The notes under the pieces were generated by a model. The model was not told the origin of the DNA. It did not search any database and saw only the letters and a list, made by a program, of their open reading frames with translations. A stretch of 64,000 nucleotides of DNA from Mucilaginibacter defluvii (GTDB lineage Bacteria > Bacteroidota > Bacteroidia > Sphingobacteriales > Sphingobacteriaceae). The stretch spans positions 1,054,001 to 1,118,000 of the forward strand of contig NZ_BAABJI010000002.1 in NCBI RefSeq assembly GCF_039543225.1, given 5' to 3'. The position numbers and the translations under genes are program-made. This document shows positions 43,478-52,253 of this stretch, piece after piece. Numbering within the stretch: position 1 is the stretch's first letter; each line of letters opens with the position of its first letter.

Positions 43478-44788
43478 ATGAAACGATTTTTACCCGCTGT
43501 TGTGATGGCCATCAGTTCATTTGCTTTTGGGCAAAGCAAACCGGCCGATGTGAACACCTTTACCCTTGCCAACGGCATGAAATTTTTGGTGATGGAAGAC
43601 AGCTCCATCCCCAATGCTAACATGTACCTGTTTTACCGTGTAGGCTCGCGCAACGAGTACCCGGGCATTACCGGCCTCTCCCACTTTTTTGAGCACATGA
43701 TGTTTAACGGCTCTAAAAAATTCGGCCCTAAACAGTTTGATAACACCATGGAGTTTAACGGTGGCGCCAACAATGCCTATACCACACAAAACGTTACGGT
43801 TTATACCGACTGGTTCCCGGCATCGGCTATGGAGACCATGTTCGACCTGGAGAGCGACCGCATTGCCAACCTCACCATCGATCCGAAAATGGTACAAAGC
43901 GAGCGCGGTGTAGTATCGTCTGAAAAAAGTACAGGTTTGGAGAACAGTCCGTGGGAGCAATTGAGCGAACTCATTTATTCAACCGCCTTTACCGAGCACT
44001 CATACCACTGGCCGGTTATCGGTTATCAAACCGACATTGACAACTGGACGAAAGAAGACCTGGAACGTTACTTCCGCACCTATTACGCCCCCAATAACTG
44101 CGTAGTAGTTATTTGCGGCAACGTTAAAACCGCCGACGTAAAAAAACTGGCAGATAAATATATGGCCTCCATTCCGGCACAACCCGCGCCGCCGGTAGTT
44201 CACCTGAAAGAGCCGGAGCAATTGGGCGAGCGCCGCGTAGAATTTAAAAAAGACCTGCCCGTGCCTTACCTGCTGATGGGCTACCACACCCCTGCCGCGC
44301 GCGACAGCGATTACTATGCCCTGAGCATTTTGAGCGATATTTTATCAAGCGGTAATTCATCCAGATTATATTCGGCCCTGGTGGATAAAAAGCAACTGGC
44401 TACCAGCATTTCATCCAGCTTTGATGAGAGCTTCGATCCGGGCTTGTTTATGATATATGGCGTAGTTGCCAAAACATCAAACGAAACAGCGGTTGAAAAG
44501 GCTATTGACGAAGAGATCGGCAAGATCATTACGCAGGGTGTTACTGACCGCGAGCTGCAAAAAGTAAAAAACCAGAAACTGGTACAGCTTTACAAGCAAC
44601 TGGAAACCATTAACGGCAAAGCAAATTCGCTGGGTACTTATGAGTTATTTTTTGGCGATTATAAAAAGCTGTTTGATGCACCTGCCGAATTTAACAAGGT
44701 TACAGCCGCCGATATTAAACGCGTGGCAGCCAAGTATCTTAAACAAACCAACCGTACCATCGGCGTAGCCAAATCAACCGTAAAATAA
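43478..44788 (+). CDS. M16 zinc metallopeptidase, catalytic subunit
   Basis: A 436-residue exported peptidase (start ATG at 43478, followed by a signal MKRFLPAVVMAISSFAFG). The inverted zinc motif HFFEH of the M16 (insulinase/processing peptidase) family is present, with the distal glutamate in QSERGVVSSEKS. The C-terminal M16 domain is inactive, as usual. Two-subunit M16B enzymes form a clam shell and degrade peptides. The gene is followed after 4 bp by a related protein that lacks the zinc motif, so they presumably work as a heterodimer. Confidence 0.92.
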   Translation: MKRFLPAVVMAISSFAFGQSKPADVNTFTLANGMKFLVMEDSSIPNANMYLFYRVGSRNEYPGITGLSHFFEHMMFNGSKKFGPKQFDNTMEFNGGANNAYTTQNVTVYTDWFPASAMETMFDLESDRIANLTIDPKMVQSERGVVSSEKSTGLENSPWEQLSELIYSTAFTEHSYHWPVIGYQTDIDNWTKEDLERYFRTYYAPNNCVVVICGNVKTADVKKLADKYMASIPAQPAPPVVHLKEPEQLGERRVEFKKDLPVPYLLMGYHTPAARDSDYYALSILSDILSSGNSSRLYSALVDKKQLATSISSSFDESFDPGLFMIYGVVAKTSNETAVEKAIDEEIGKIITQGVTDRELQKVKNQKLVQLYKQLETINGKANSLGTYELFFGDYKKLFDAPAEFNKVTAADIKRVAAKYLKQTNRTIGVAKSTVK

Positions 44789-44792
44789 CCTT

Positions 44793-46184
44793 ATGAGAAC
44801 GATATTTAAACATACTATATGCGCGCTGCTATTGCTGGCAGTAACTATTACCGCCCATGCGCAATCGGCATTTAAGGTGCCGCCCTACCAAAAATTTACG
44901 CTGCCTAACGGCCTCACCGTTTACCTGATGGAGCAGCACGAGATACCGTTGATCAGTGTATCAGCCGTATTGCCTGCGGGTGCTATTTATGATGGCGATA
45001 AGCATGGCCTGGCTTCCCTTACCGCTGCGGGTTTGCAATATGGCACCAAAAGTTTTACCAAGAACCAGATAGAAGAGGAACTTGACTTTGTGGGGGCTGA
45101 CCTGAACAGCTATGCCACCAAAGAGTATGCCTCACTAAGCGCTAAATTCGCTGCTAAAAATACCGATAAGGTTTTGGCCATTGTAAGCGAGGTGTTGACC
45201 GCGCCAACCTTCCCGGCTGTTGAATTTGACAAGGAAAAAGAACGCGTACTGGCCCGTTTAGACCAGGCTAAGCAAAGCCCAAGACAGGTGATCAACGCCT
45301 ATTGGGATAATTTTATTTATGGCGCACATGTGTACAGCAACAGCACAAGCGGCAGCCCGGCAACGGTGGGTAAACTTACCGCTGCCGATCTGAAAGCTTT
45401 TTACAACAACAACTACATTCCGCAACGTTCGGCTATTGCGGTGGTTGGTGACTTCAAGGCTGCTGATATGAAACAAAAGCTAACCAGATACTTCGGCAAA
45501 TGGAACAACAAAGGCGCTGCACAGATCAGCGTACCGGCAACCGTTACCGCCCCAACCGAAGCCCGTGTTTTACTGGTTAACAAGGAAGATGCACGCGAAA
45601 CCACCTTTTTAATCGGCGGCCTTGGCATTAAGCGCGATAACCCGGATTACGTAGCGATTGACGTTGTAAATACCCTGTTTGGCGCGCGCTTTACCTCGAT
45701 GCTAAACGACGAACTGCGGGTAAACTCCGGTTTAACCTACGGCGCACGCAGCAGCTTTAACCCGCTGAAAAACTCAGGTACCTTTTATATTTCGACATTT
45801 ACGGCTACCAAAACAACCGAGGCGGCCATTGATAAGGCTCTTGAAGTGTTGAACCGTCTGCATGAAAAAGGACTGGATGAAAAATCGCTTACCTCTGCAA
45901 AAAATTATGTAAAAGGACTGTTCCCGCCGAAATATGAAACCTCGGGGCAGTTGGCCGACCTGCTGACGCAGATGTTTTGGTACGGCTTCACTGAATCATA
46001 CATTAATGATTTTCAGGCCAATGTTGACAAGCTCGACCTTGCCCGCTCAAAGGAGATCATTGCCAAATACTTCCCGAAGGATAAGCTGCAGTTTGTGCTG
46101 GTAGGCAAATCAGCCGATATTAAGAAGATTTCCGAAAAGTACGGTAAAGTCACCGAAAAGCAAATTAAGGCAGATGGTTTTTAA
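44793..46184 (+). CDS. M16 peptidase-like protein, non-catalytic subunit
   Basis: A 463-residue exported protein (signal peptide 1-24, ITAHAQS) of the same M16 family. At the place of the HxxEH zinc motif it has HGLASLTA, so it cannot bind catalytic zinc. It keeps the substrate-binding features of the partner subunit, for example the NSGLTYGARSSF segment with the Arg/Tyr pair used in M16B enzymes. It lies 4 bp behind the catalytic subunit gene. Confidence 0.9.
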   Translation: MRTIFKHTICALLLLAVTITAHAQSAFKVPPYQKFTLPNGLTVYLMEQHEIPLISVSAVLPAGAIYDGDKHGLASLTAAGLQYGTKSFTKNQIEEELDFVGADLNSYATKEYASLSAKFAAKNTDKVLAIVSEVLTAPTFPAVEFDKEKERVLARLDQAKQSPRQVINAYWDNFIYGAHVYSNSTSGSPATVGKLTAADLKAFYNNNYIPQRSAIAVVGDFKAADMKQKLTRYFGKWNNKGAAQISVPATVTAPTEARVLLVNKEDARETTFLIGGLGIKRDNPDYVAIDVVNTLFGARFTSMLNDELRVNSGLTYGARSSFNPLKNSGTFYISTFTATKTTEAAIDKALEVLNRLHEKGLDEKSLTSAKNYVKGLFPPKYETSGQLADLLTQMFWYGFTESYINDFQANVDKLDLARSKEIIAKYFPKDKLQFVLVGKSADIKKISEKYGKVTEKQIKADGF

Positions 46185-46213
46185 CATTGCCTTTAATTTT
46201 AAGAAATAAATCG

Positions 46214-46221
46214 TTTATTTG
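46214..46221 (+). promoter_or_regulatory. Possible -7 box of the tRNA-Lys gene
   Basis: TTTATTTG differs from TAnnTTTG in one base and lies 30 bases before the tRNA. A 7-bp hairpin (GGTGCCC 46223-46229 with GGGCACC 46236-46242) lies in the presumed leader. Confidence 0.3.
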
Positions 46222-46250
46222 CGGTGCCCAAAAACGGGCACCCTTATAAC

Positions 46251-46323
46251 GACTCCGTAGCTCAGTTGGTAGAGCAACAGACTCTTAATCTGTGGGTCCT
46301 GAGTTCGAGCCTCAGCGGGGTCA
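46251..46323 (+). tRNA. tRNA-Lys (anticodon CTT)
   Basis: A 73-base cloverleaf: acceptor GACTCCG/CGGGGTC, D arm GCTC/GAGC, anticodon stem ACAGA/TCTGT with loop CTCTTAA (anticodon CTT at 46284-46286), and T arm CTGAG/CTCAG with loop TTCGAGC. The 3-prime CCA is not encoded (ACCG follows) and must be added. A perfect terminator hairpin follows 5 bases later. Confidence 0.97.
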
Positions 46324-46328
46324 CCGGT

Positions 46329-46360
46329 AAGGCCTTTCAGAATTACCTGAAAGGCCTTTA
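46329..46360 (+). terminator. Terminator after tRNA-Lys
   Basis: AAGGCCTTTCAG (46329-46340) and CTGAAAGGCCTT (46347-46358) form a perfect 12-bp stem with a 6-base loop, followed by a short T-rich stretch. Confidence 0.75.
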
Positions 46361-46391
46361 TTGTGTTGATCGGATTTTATATAATCAGTGT

Positions 46392-47014
46392 ATGAAATAT
46401 ATAAACATAATATTTTTAAGCTATCTGTTAGTTTGTTGTTCTTGCAATGAAAACCCCTCTAATAAGCTAAATCCCGACTGCATTAATATAAATACTAAAG
46501 GCACAGAATATCTTACCAATTATCAAAACGGTGATACACTGGCACTGGATAAAGCAATATATTTTTACGAAAAAGCCATAAAATGTGATTCGACATATTT
46601 GTTAGGATACAGAAATTTGGCATTAGCTTATGATTATAAAAAAAGTTATAAAGAAGAACTGAACGTATTCCAGAAGGTGTCTTATCTAACAAATAACGCT
46701 CCTGCAATATTGGTAGAAAAGGCCATCGTTTTTGAGAAGTTAGGTTTAACCGGTTCTGCAAATTATACCTATAAAGCGGCTCAATCAAATTTAAAACTTA
46801 TCTTACTAAAAACCCTCAAAATACAAATTTAATCAGAGGGTATTTATTATTGCTGGCGCTTACACGAGGAAAAGAAGCGGCATTAAAAGAGCTTGATGCA
46901 AGGATATCGACAAATCCGGCAATTTCTTCCGGATTGGCATCTGAGCGTTATTTCTATCAAAACTTTAAGAAGCAAAGCTATATTTATAACCTAAGCGAAA
47001 CAGTAACGAAATAA
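46392..47014 (+). pseudogene. TPR-like lipoprotein gene with a frameshift
   Basis: From the ATG at 46392 a 146-residue frame reads as a lipoprotein (lipobox-like LLVCCSC) with TPR-like helices (ALDKAIYFYEKAIKCDSTYLLGYRNLA). It ends at 46832 in a poor tail. In another frame from about 46785 to 47014 there is a good continuation (YLTKNPQNTNLIRGYLLLLA, then LTRGKEAALKELDARI, then SERYFYQNFKKQSYIYN). So a one-base indel, probably around 46780-46800, splits one gene. It could be a sequencing error or a real lesion. The longer frame reaching back to 46224 through the tRNA is not genuine. Confidence 0.65.
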
Positions 47015-47068
47015 TCTAATATTTTGTACGAAAGGGTCGAACTAATTTCATAACAAGCGTTAAATAAT

Positions 47069-47554
47069 TTAATTCAGAAAAGATTTAATATATAAATTCT
47101 TAGCAGTTGGGTTTCCCAATGCCTGCTGTAACAAAATTAATATTTCCGTTTTGTAATTAGCCCTGTCAAATAACCTTAGGAAGAAAAACGGCACAACACT
47201 TTTATCGCTGTAGTTTTCTATAATATTTTTGCATTCTTGCTCTGTAAAATCGTCATGATATAATCTGTGTTTAAAATAACGTCGCCAAAAGTGTACCTCA
47301 ACACTATCAGGATAAAGCGATATACCTTTTGCAATTATTTCAAAGCACCTTTTACTACCTACTGTTCCCCATTCATCCGGGATACTATTAGGAATATTAA
47401 ATTCTATGTGCTCGCAAGCAAATGCCCAATAAAGAAAAGCGAGATTAATATAACAATCTAATGGTGTTAATACATCTGCAGATATACATTTCTCATATGC
47501 CGTTACCGCAGCAATGTACTCCTTATTTATGTCCTTGCTAACTGCTTCTAACAT
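47069..47554 (-). CDS. Hypothetical TPR-like protein
   Basis: A 161-residue protein without signal or membrane segment that I do not recognise. It is helical, with TPR-like spacing (IAAVTAYEKCISADVLTPLDCYINLAFLYWAF, written here only as the region 13-44). It has a conserved-looking tail IILLQQALGNPTAKNLYIKSF-like near the end. The gene is visibly more AT-rich than its neighbours and faces the frameshifted TPR-like lipoprotein gene. Proteins of this sort are sometimes immunity proteins, but nothing here shows that. Confidence 0.55.
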   Translation of the reverse strand: MLEAVSKDINKEYIAAVTAYEKCISADVLTPLDCYINLAFLYWAFACEHIEFNIPNSIPDEWGTVGSKRCFEIIAKGISLYPDSVEVHFWRRYFKHRLYHDDFTEQECKNIIENYSDKSVVPFFFLRLFDRANYKTEILILLQQALGNPTAKNLYIKSFLN

Positions 47555-47565
47555 AATGATAAACT

Positions 47566-48321
47566 TTACACCAACCCCAACCCCTTAGTCGCTTTCAACC
47601 ATTCCCTTGCCATTAGCTCGTGGCCGGCGGGCATGGGGTGTACACCGTCCCATATCCAGTAATCGGCCGGGGCTTTTTTAAGGGCATTGTTAAAGGCTTG
47701 CTGATAAGGCACAAATACGGCGTTGAACTCACTGGCGAGTTGTTTAGCAACTTCGGCGCGCTTGCCGGTTTCGGTACGCCATTGATCCCACATTTTATTT
47801 ACTTTGGCTACGTGTAATACAAAGGGCTCGCCTATTACCAGCTTAACGTTGGGCAGGGCTTCGGTAGTTTGTTTCAGCAGGTTGCGGTAATCAGTTTCAA
47901 AGTTATCGGCGGTAAAGCCCTCGTGTCCGCGCAGCATGGCCAGCACATCGTTAACGCCAACCAGTATGCTCAGTACATCGGATTCAATGTCCAGCGTATC
48001 GGTTTGCCAGCGTTTGGCCAGGTCAACCACCTTATTGCCGCTCACGCCACGGTTAAAAAAATGAAACTTGCGCTCCGGGTTGTCAAACCATAAACGGCTT
48101 GATATTAAATAAGCATAACCATGCCCCATAATATGGTTCCAGTCGTTATCGCGGGTGCGGTTTCCGTCGGTTATGGAGTCGCCCTGAAAAAGTATTTTCA
48201 GATCGGTAGGTGTCTTATTATCGGCAGGTCCTGCCCCTGCTTTTACGAAAGTTGGTATTTCGGCTGCCACTCCTAATAGAGCGGCACTTTTCAAAAATGA
48301 TCGACGTGTTGCAGCACACAT
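47566..48321 (-). CDS. Secreted SGNH/GDSL-type hydrolase (acetyl-esterase-like)
   Basis: A 251-residue esterase of the SGNH fold. The N-terminus carries a twin-arginine-type signal (TRRSFLKSAALLGVAA). Block I is GDSIT with the nucleophile S49, block II has the oxyanion glycine (NRGVSGN), block III is GVND and block V is DGVHP, with the catalytic D and H. Members deacetylate polysaccharides or oligosaccharides such as rhamnogalacturonan or xylan, or act as arylesterases. No glycan genes adjoin directly, so the substrate is unknown. Confidence 0.9.
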   Translation of the reverse strand: MCAATRRSFLKSAALLGVAAEIPTFVKAGAGPADNKTPTDLKILFQGDSITDGNRTRDNDWNHIMGHGYAYLISSRLWFDNPERKFHFFNRGVSGNKVVDLAKRWQTDTLDIESDVLSILVGVNDVLAMLRGHEGFTADNFETDYRNLLKQTTEALPNVKLVIGEPFVLHVAKVNKMWDQWRTETGKRAEVAKQLASEFNAVFVPYQQAFNNALKKAPADYWIWDGVHPMPAGHELMAREWLKATKGLGLV

Positions 48322-48431
48322 ATCAGGAAAAATTTATTTATAGTAGTTCCCGGAAAGATACGTTTTATATTGACAATGCTTTTTATACCAGCGTTATGAT
48401 TTAATTAACCATTAATAAGTGTATTGCCAAT

Positions 48432-49952
48432 TTAAAATATGCTCAGCCCCATATTAAAACATAGATGGTAAAATAAACCGTAAACCAACGCAAACGGTAA
48501 CGACCATGCCAGGTAGCCCGGCCATATGCGGCTGCGCTTGCCAAACGGATAAAACAGCAGCGCGTAAATCAAAAAACAAACTACGGCCAATGCAAGGTTT
48601 ACCTGTATTAAGGTTGTTAAAAAGGCCATTGCAGCCAGTCCCGGCCGTATGGGTAGCCCGCTGATCAGGCCGTAAAGCGTCCCCATCAATACGGTAAGCC
48701 CTATAAAAAGCAAGGCATATTTAAATCCTCTTTTTAAACGAAAGGTAAACGATGTTCGCTTCTCCATGTCATCATCTGTTGACGTTTCTGATACGACAAC
48801 AACACGTAACGCGTTTTTTTGCACCTGTTTACCGCCCTGCTTTTTAAACCGTGGCCACCAAATAACAACACCGCTTATAAATAAAACCAGCGGCATTGAT
48901 CCACCCAATAAAGCCAGTATTTGAGTTGGCAAACCGCCAAACGTACCATAGTGCAGCGGCGTGAGCCAACTCAGATAAGCGTTGCCAACTTCCGGAAAAT
49001 CAGTACGGCTATTGAGTAACAGCTTGCCTGTATATTGATCGAGCAGGGCCATCTCGCGTTTACCGCTGTGGGGTAAACCGGAACTCATCATATCAAACCG
49101 GTAACTGGCGGTTGTATCTTTAGGTACGGCATAGCCTAAAACTTTAGCGCCAGGCATTGCGGCTTCTGCCTTCTTAACCAATTCGGTAAGCGGTATCGGC
49201 TTAACGCCTGCCTGGTAGTGCGATTTTGCACCTAACAATTGCTGAACGCCTTGCGGACTTTTACCCGAGCACAAAAATAACATCGGGATAACAACAACCG
49301 AAAATGTAATGCAAACGCCGGTCAGCGCCAGCACAAACACCACCGGCGAACTGTATAGGCCAACCACCCGGTGCAGATCATAATTCCGCCGTTTAAAACT
49401 TGCCCGCTGTTTAATCAAAAGCGCGGCTTTAAGTTGTTTTAACTTTTGAGGCACCCACAGCCTTAACCCGCTTGCTGTAAGTATAAGCAAACAAATAGCT
49501 GCCATGCCAACTATATACCTGCCGGCCACGGGTATAAGCAAAGTTCGGTGCAATTCTGTCACCACACCCACAAAGCCGGAATCGTGCTTTCTGACACCGC
49601 GAACGCTGCCTGTGTATGGGTTGATGAATATCTCCAGCCCAGTAGCCGCGTCATACGCTTCGTAAGTGGCTGTAGCGCTGGTGTCATCTGCAGCTAAATA
49701 ACTTATTTTATAGGCAGGATGTGCTTGCTGAAAACTTGGAAGTAAAACGGCAGGCGGAATTTTATTGCCGGTTGGTTTTACGATGAACAATTGCGGATTG
49801 AGCGCTGCATCTATCTCTTCCCTGAAAACCAATATGCTGCCTGTCAGGCCAACAAAAGCGATGATAAAACCGGCAATGATGCCCAGATAAACATGCCACT
49901 TACCAAACCAACGTTTTTGATGTGATGCCCAGGAAGTTTTTTTACCGCTCAT
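48432..49952 (-). CDS. PepSY-associated membrane protein (iron-regulated type)
   Basis: A 506-residue inner-membrane protein with about six membrane helices. The beginning WASHQKRWFGKWHVYLGIIAG and the following PepSY-like periplasmic domains are typical of the PepSY-associated TM family (PiuB-like), which is often linked to TonB-dependent siderophore receptors. Histidines in the helices (WHVYLG, ELHRTLL, YDLHRVVGLY, PLHYGTFGG) could bind haem, so it may act as a ferric-siderophore reductase. No siderophore receptor is in the window. Confidence 0.82.
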   Translation of the reverse strand: MSGKKTSWASHQKRWFGKWHVYLGIIAGFIIAFVGLTGSILVFREEIDAALNPQLFIVKPTGNKIPPAVLLPSFQQAHPAYKISYLAADDTSATATYEAYDAATGLEIFINPYTGSVRGVRKHDSGFVGVVTELHRTLLIPVAGRYIVGMAAICLLILTASGLRLWVPQKLKQLKAALLIKQRASFKRRNYDLHRVVGLYSSPVVFVLALTGVCITFSVVVIPMLFLCSGKSPQGVQQLLGAKSHYQAGVKPIPLTELVKKAEAAMPGAKVLGYAVPKDTTASYRFDMMSSGLPHSGKREMALLDQYTGKLLLNSRTDFPEVGNAYLSWLTPLHYGTFGGLPTQILALLGGSMPLVLFISGVVIWWPRFKKQGGKQVQKNALRVVVVSETSTDDDMEKRTSFTFRLKRGFKYALLFIGLTVLMGTLYGLISGLPIRPGLAAMAFLTTLIQVNLALAVVCFLIYALLFYPFGKRSRIWPGYLAWSLPFALVYGLFYHLCFNMGLSIF

Positions 49953-50049
49953 TTAAATTGACAGGAAGTTAACACTATTTAGACTTAATAAAAATTAAGT
50001 GCAAATAAAGCATTTATACTTCTACTTATCAATAACCTGAGTATAAATA

Positions 50050-50757
50050 TTATCCGGCAATAGCCAGCAGGTAATCCATATCCATGTTTGCTGCAGGTAA
50101 TGTATTTTGCGCAGCATAGGGCTTACCCGCTAAACGTACTTGCTGACCATGCGGAACGCCTTGTAAACGAACAGTTTGCTGATCAAACTTAACATCAGCG
50201 GTTTCCAAGTGGGCAAAGGCATCTTCAGATATCAGCATATCGTTGTTCAATTCCTTGGTTTTAGCTTGCAGCCGGGCGGCTATGTTCACAGGCAAGCCCA
50301 TTACTGATAATTGTGCAGGAGCATCAAGGCCAAACTCGCCTACGAAGACCTTACCCGAATGTATGCCCACCCCTACCTCTAACGGATTGCCGTAATAGGG
50401 TATCGCATAAGCGTCATTAAATAATTCAATAGTTTGAAACATGGTACGCGCGGCTTGGTATGCATTATTTACAGCTTCGCGCAAGTTGGTTTGCAAGCCA
50501 AATACAGCATACAGGTTATCGCCTGCAACTTCAACTACCTTACCGCTAAAATTTTTGATGATCTGATTGAAACCGGTGAACAGCCTGCGCACCACTTGTA
50601 TCACCGACTGTGTGCTTTGCGACTCCATTAAGCCGGTAAAGTTGCGGATATCTAAAAACAAGATAGCCAGTTCCTGCTCTGTGTCAACTACATTAGTTAA
50701 AGTGGGGATAATTGCCGGGCAGCAGCCTTGCAGCGCTAAGTTCAGATCGTTTTTCAT
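50050..50757 (-). CDS. Class III nucleotide cyclase domain protein
   Basis: A 235-residue soluble protein that is almost only a class III adenylate/guanylate cyclase domain. I take the ATG at 50757 because the longer frame has no family similarity. Metal ligands are D36 (LFLDIRNFT) and D80 (VEVAGDNLYAVFG). The transition-state pair N158 and R162 (VNIAARL) is intact, so it should be active. The positions that set the base preference have E76 and S151, not the Lys/Asp pair of adenylate cyclases. No sensor domain is fused. The next plus-strand gene is divergent. Confidence 0.85.
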   Translation of the reverse strand: MKNDLNLALQGCCPAIIPTLTNVVDTEQELAILFLDIRNFTGLMESQSTQSVIQVVRRLFTGFNQIIKNFSGKVVEVAGDNLYAVFGLQTNLREAVNNAYQAARTMFQTIELFNDAYAIPYYGNPLEVGVGIHSGKVFVGEFGLDAPAQLSVMGLPVNIAARLQAKTKELNNDMLISEDAFAHLETADVKFDQQTVRLQGVPHGQQVRLAGKPYAAQNTLPAANMDMDYLLAIAG

Positions 50758-50925
50758 AACCGTTTTGTTTGCTGTATACCTGTGATGACGCAAACCTCCG
50801 CAAAACATTTTAAACAAAACGCACTATTTACAAAGCCTGATACCCGGCTGACGCAAAACAGACAATGCGATGGCAAAGCGCTTTAAACCTTTTATTAAAC
50901 GTTCGAGCAAACTAAAAATAAAGTG

Positions 50926-50937
50926 TTGTTTAAACAA
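50926..50937. repeat. Perfect palindrome upstream of the uronate operon
   Basis: TTGTTTAAACAA is a perfect 12-bp palindrome 87 bp upstream of the DUF2264 start codon. It could be the operator of the operon. No regulator gene lies next to it. Confidence 0.35.
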
Positions 50938-51023
50938 TTATGAAGATTTAAGTTTAACTTGCCTTTGCATTTTAACCAATAGATAAGCTTTGCTTTAGCC
51001 TGATCTTTCAATCTGAATAATTT

Positions 51024-52250
51024 ATGCGTGGCTTTTTGTATCTCATAATAATTTTATACGCTTTATGTCATACTGCTCTGGCACAGTCAAAAAGCGGTGT
51101 TGCTGACCGTGAATTATGGCTCCGATATATGGATAAAGTGGCACGGCCTGTTATGGAAAACCTTGCTGCCGACCGCTTAAAGGAAGTCATGCCGGTTGAA
51201 TTTGCCGACAAGATCGACAACCGCGAATCGAGGCAAAAGGTCGCTTACCTGGAAGCCTTTGGCCGCGCATTATGTGGCATATCCCCCTGGTTACAAACAG
51301 AAGGCGGCAGCATTACAGAACAAAAACTCCGCAGCCAACATCGCGACTGGGCGCTTAAAGCGATGGCTAATGCGGTTAATCCGCGAGCTCAGGATTATAT
51401 GCAATGGCGCGGCGGGCAACCATTGGTTGACGCCTCTTTTGTAGCTTACGCGCTGATACGCTGCCCCTGGCTTTGGCAAAACAGCAGCGAGCAGGTAAAG
51501 CAGCAAATTAAAGACGCTTTTACCCTTACACGTGAAACCGTGCCGGTTTACAGCAACTGGATATTATTTAGCGGTATGATCGAGGCGTTCTTTTACAAAT
51601 ACGGTTTAAGTTACGATGCCGTACGGCTGGAATATGCCATCCGCGAGTTTACGCAACACTGGTACGTTGGGGATGGCATGTATTCAGACGGTATGCAGTT
51701 TAATATGGATTATTATAACAGCATCGTGATCCATCCGTTTTTGAGTACAATTTTGGAGGTGTTGAATACCAATGATAAACGCTATCAAAAAGAACAGCAA
51801 TTTGAGCTTGCAGCCGGCCGGCGTTACGCACAGATACAGGAACGCCTGATTAATACTGACGGCACCTACCCCACGTTAGGCCGTTCGATTGTTTACCGAA
51901 GCGGTGTGTTTCATCACCTGGCTAATATTTCGCTTGCAAAACAATTGCCTGAAAATTTAAAACCGGCACAAGTAAGATGCGCGCTTACAGCAGTTATTAA
52001 AAAAACGCTTGCCGAGCGCAGTTTTAATAAGAGCGGCTGGCTTAACATAGGCTTACATGGCCAACAGCCGGGCCTCGCCGACTTTTACATTACCACCGGC
52101 AGCTTGTACATATCGTCCGCTATTTTTTTACCGCTGGGCTTACCTGCCGATGATGAATTCTGGACATCACCTGCCCAACCGTGGACATCAGTTAAAATTT
52201 GGACAGGCCAAAACGCGGATGCAGACCATGCGCTTGATCTTAAAAAATAA
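51024..52250 (+). CDS. DUF2264 family secreted protein
   Basis: A 408-residue secreted protein (signal peptide 1-20, HTALAQ) belonging to the DUF2264 family; I recognise MDKVARPVMENLAADRLKEVMPVEF-type text and FGRALCGISPWL near the N-terminus. The helical repeats suggest an (alpha/alpha) barrel as in glycan-active enzymes. Its function is not established, but it is common in pectin, ulvan and glycosaminoglycan loci. It is the first gene of the seven-gene operon, and the next gene follows after 3 bp. It may be a polysaccharide hydrolase or lyase. Confidence 0.82.
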   Translation: MRGFLYLIIILYALCHTALAQSKSGVADRELWLRYMDKVARPVMENLAADRLKEVMPVEFADKIDNRESRQKVAYLEAFGRALCGISPWLQTEGGSITEQKLRSQHRDWALKAMANAVNPRAQDYMQWRGGQPLVDASFVAYALIRCPWLWQNSSEQVKQQIKDAFTLTRETVPVYSNWILFSGMIEAFFYKYGLSYDAVRLEYAIREFTQHWYVGDGMYSDGMQFNMDYYNSIVIHPFLSTILEVLNTNDKRYQKEQQFELAAGRRYAQIQERLINTDGTYPTLGRSIVYRSGVFHHLANISLAKQLPENLKPAQVRCALTAVIKKTLAERSFNKSGWLNIGLHGQQPGLADFYITTGSLYISSAIFLPLGLPADDEFWTSPAQPWTSVKIWTGQNADADHALDLKK

Positions 52251-52253
52251 TTT

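Noticed and set aside
46223-46242. Hairpin GGTGCCC/GGGCACC as terminator of the M16 operon
   Set aside because: No T-run follows, and it lies in the presumed leader of the tRNA gene; it may be only a leader structure.
46224-46391. Upstream extension of the TPR-like lipoprotein frame
   Set aside because: It runs through tRNA-Lys and its terminator; the ATG at 46392 begins a proper lipoprotein signal.
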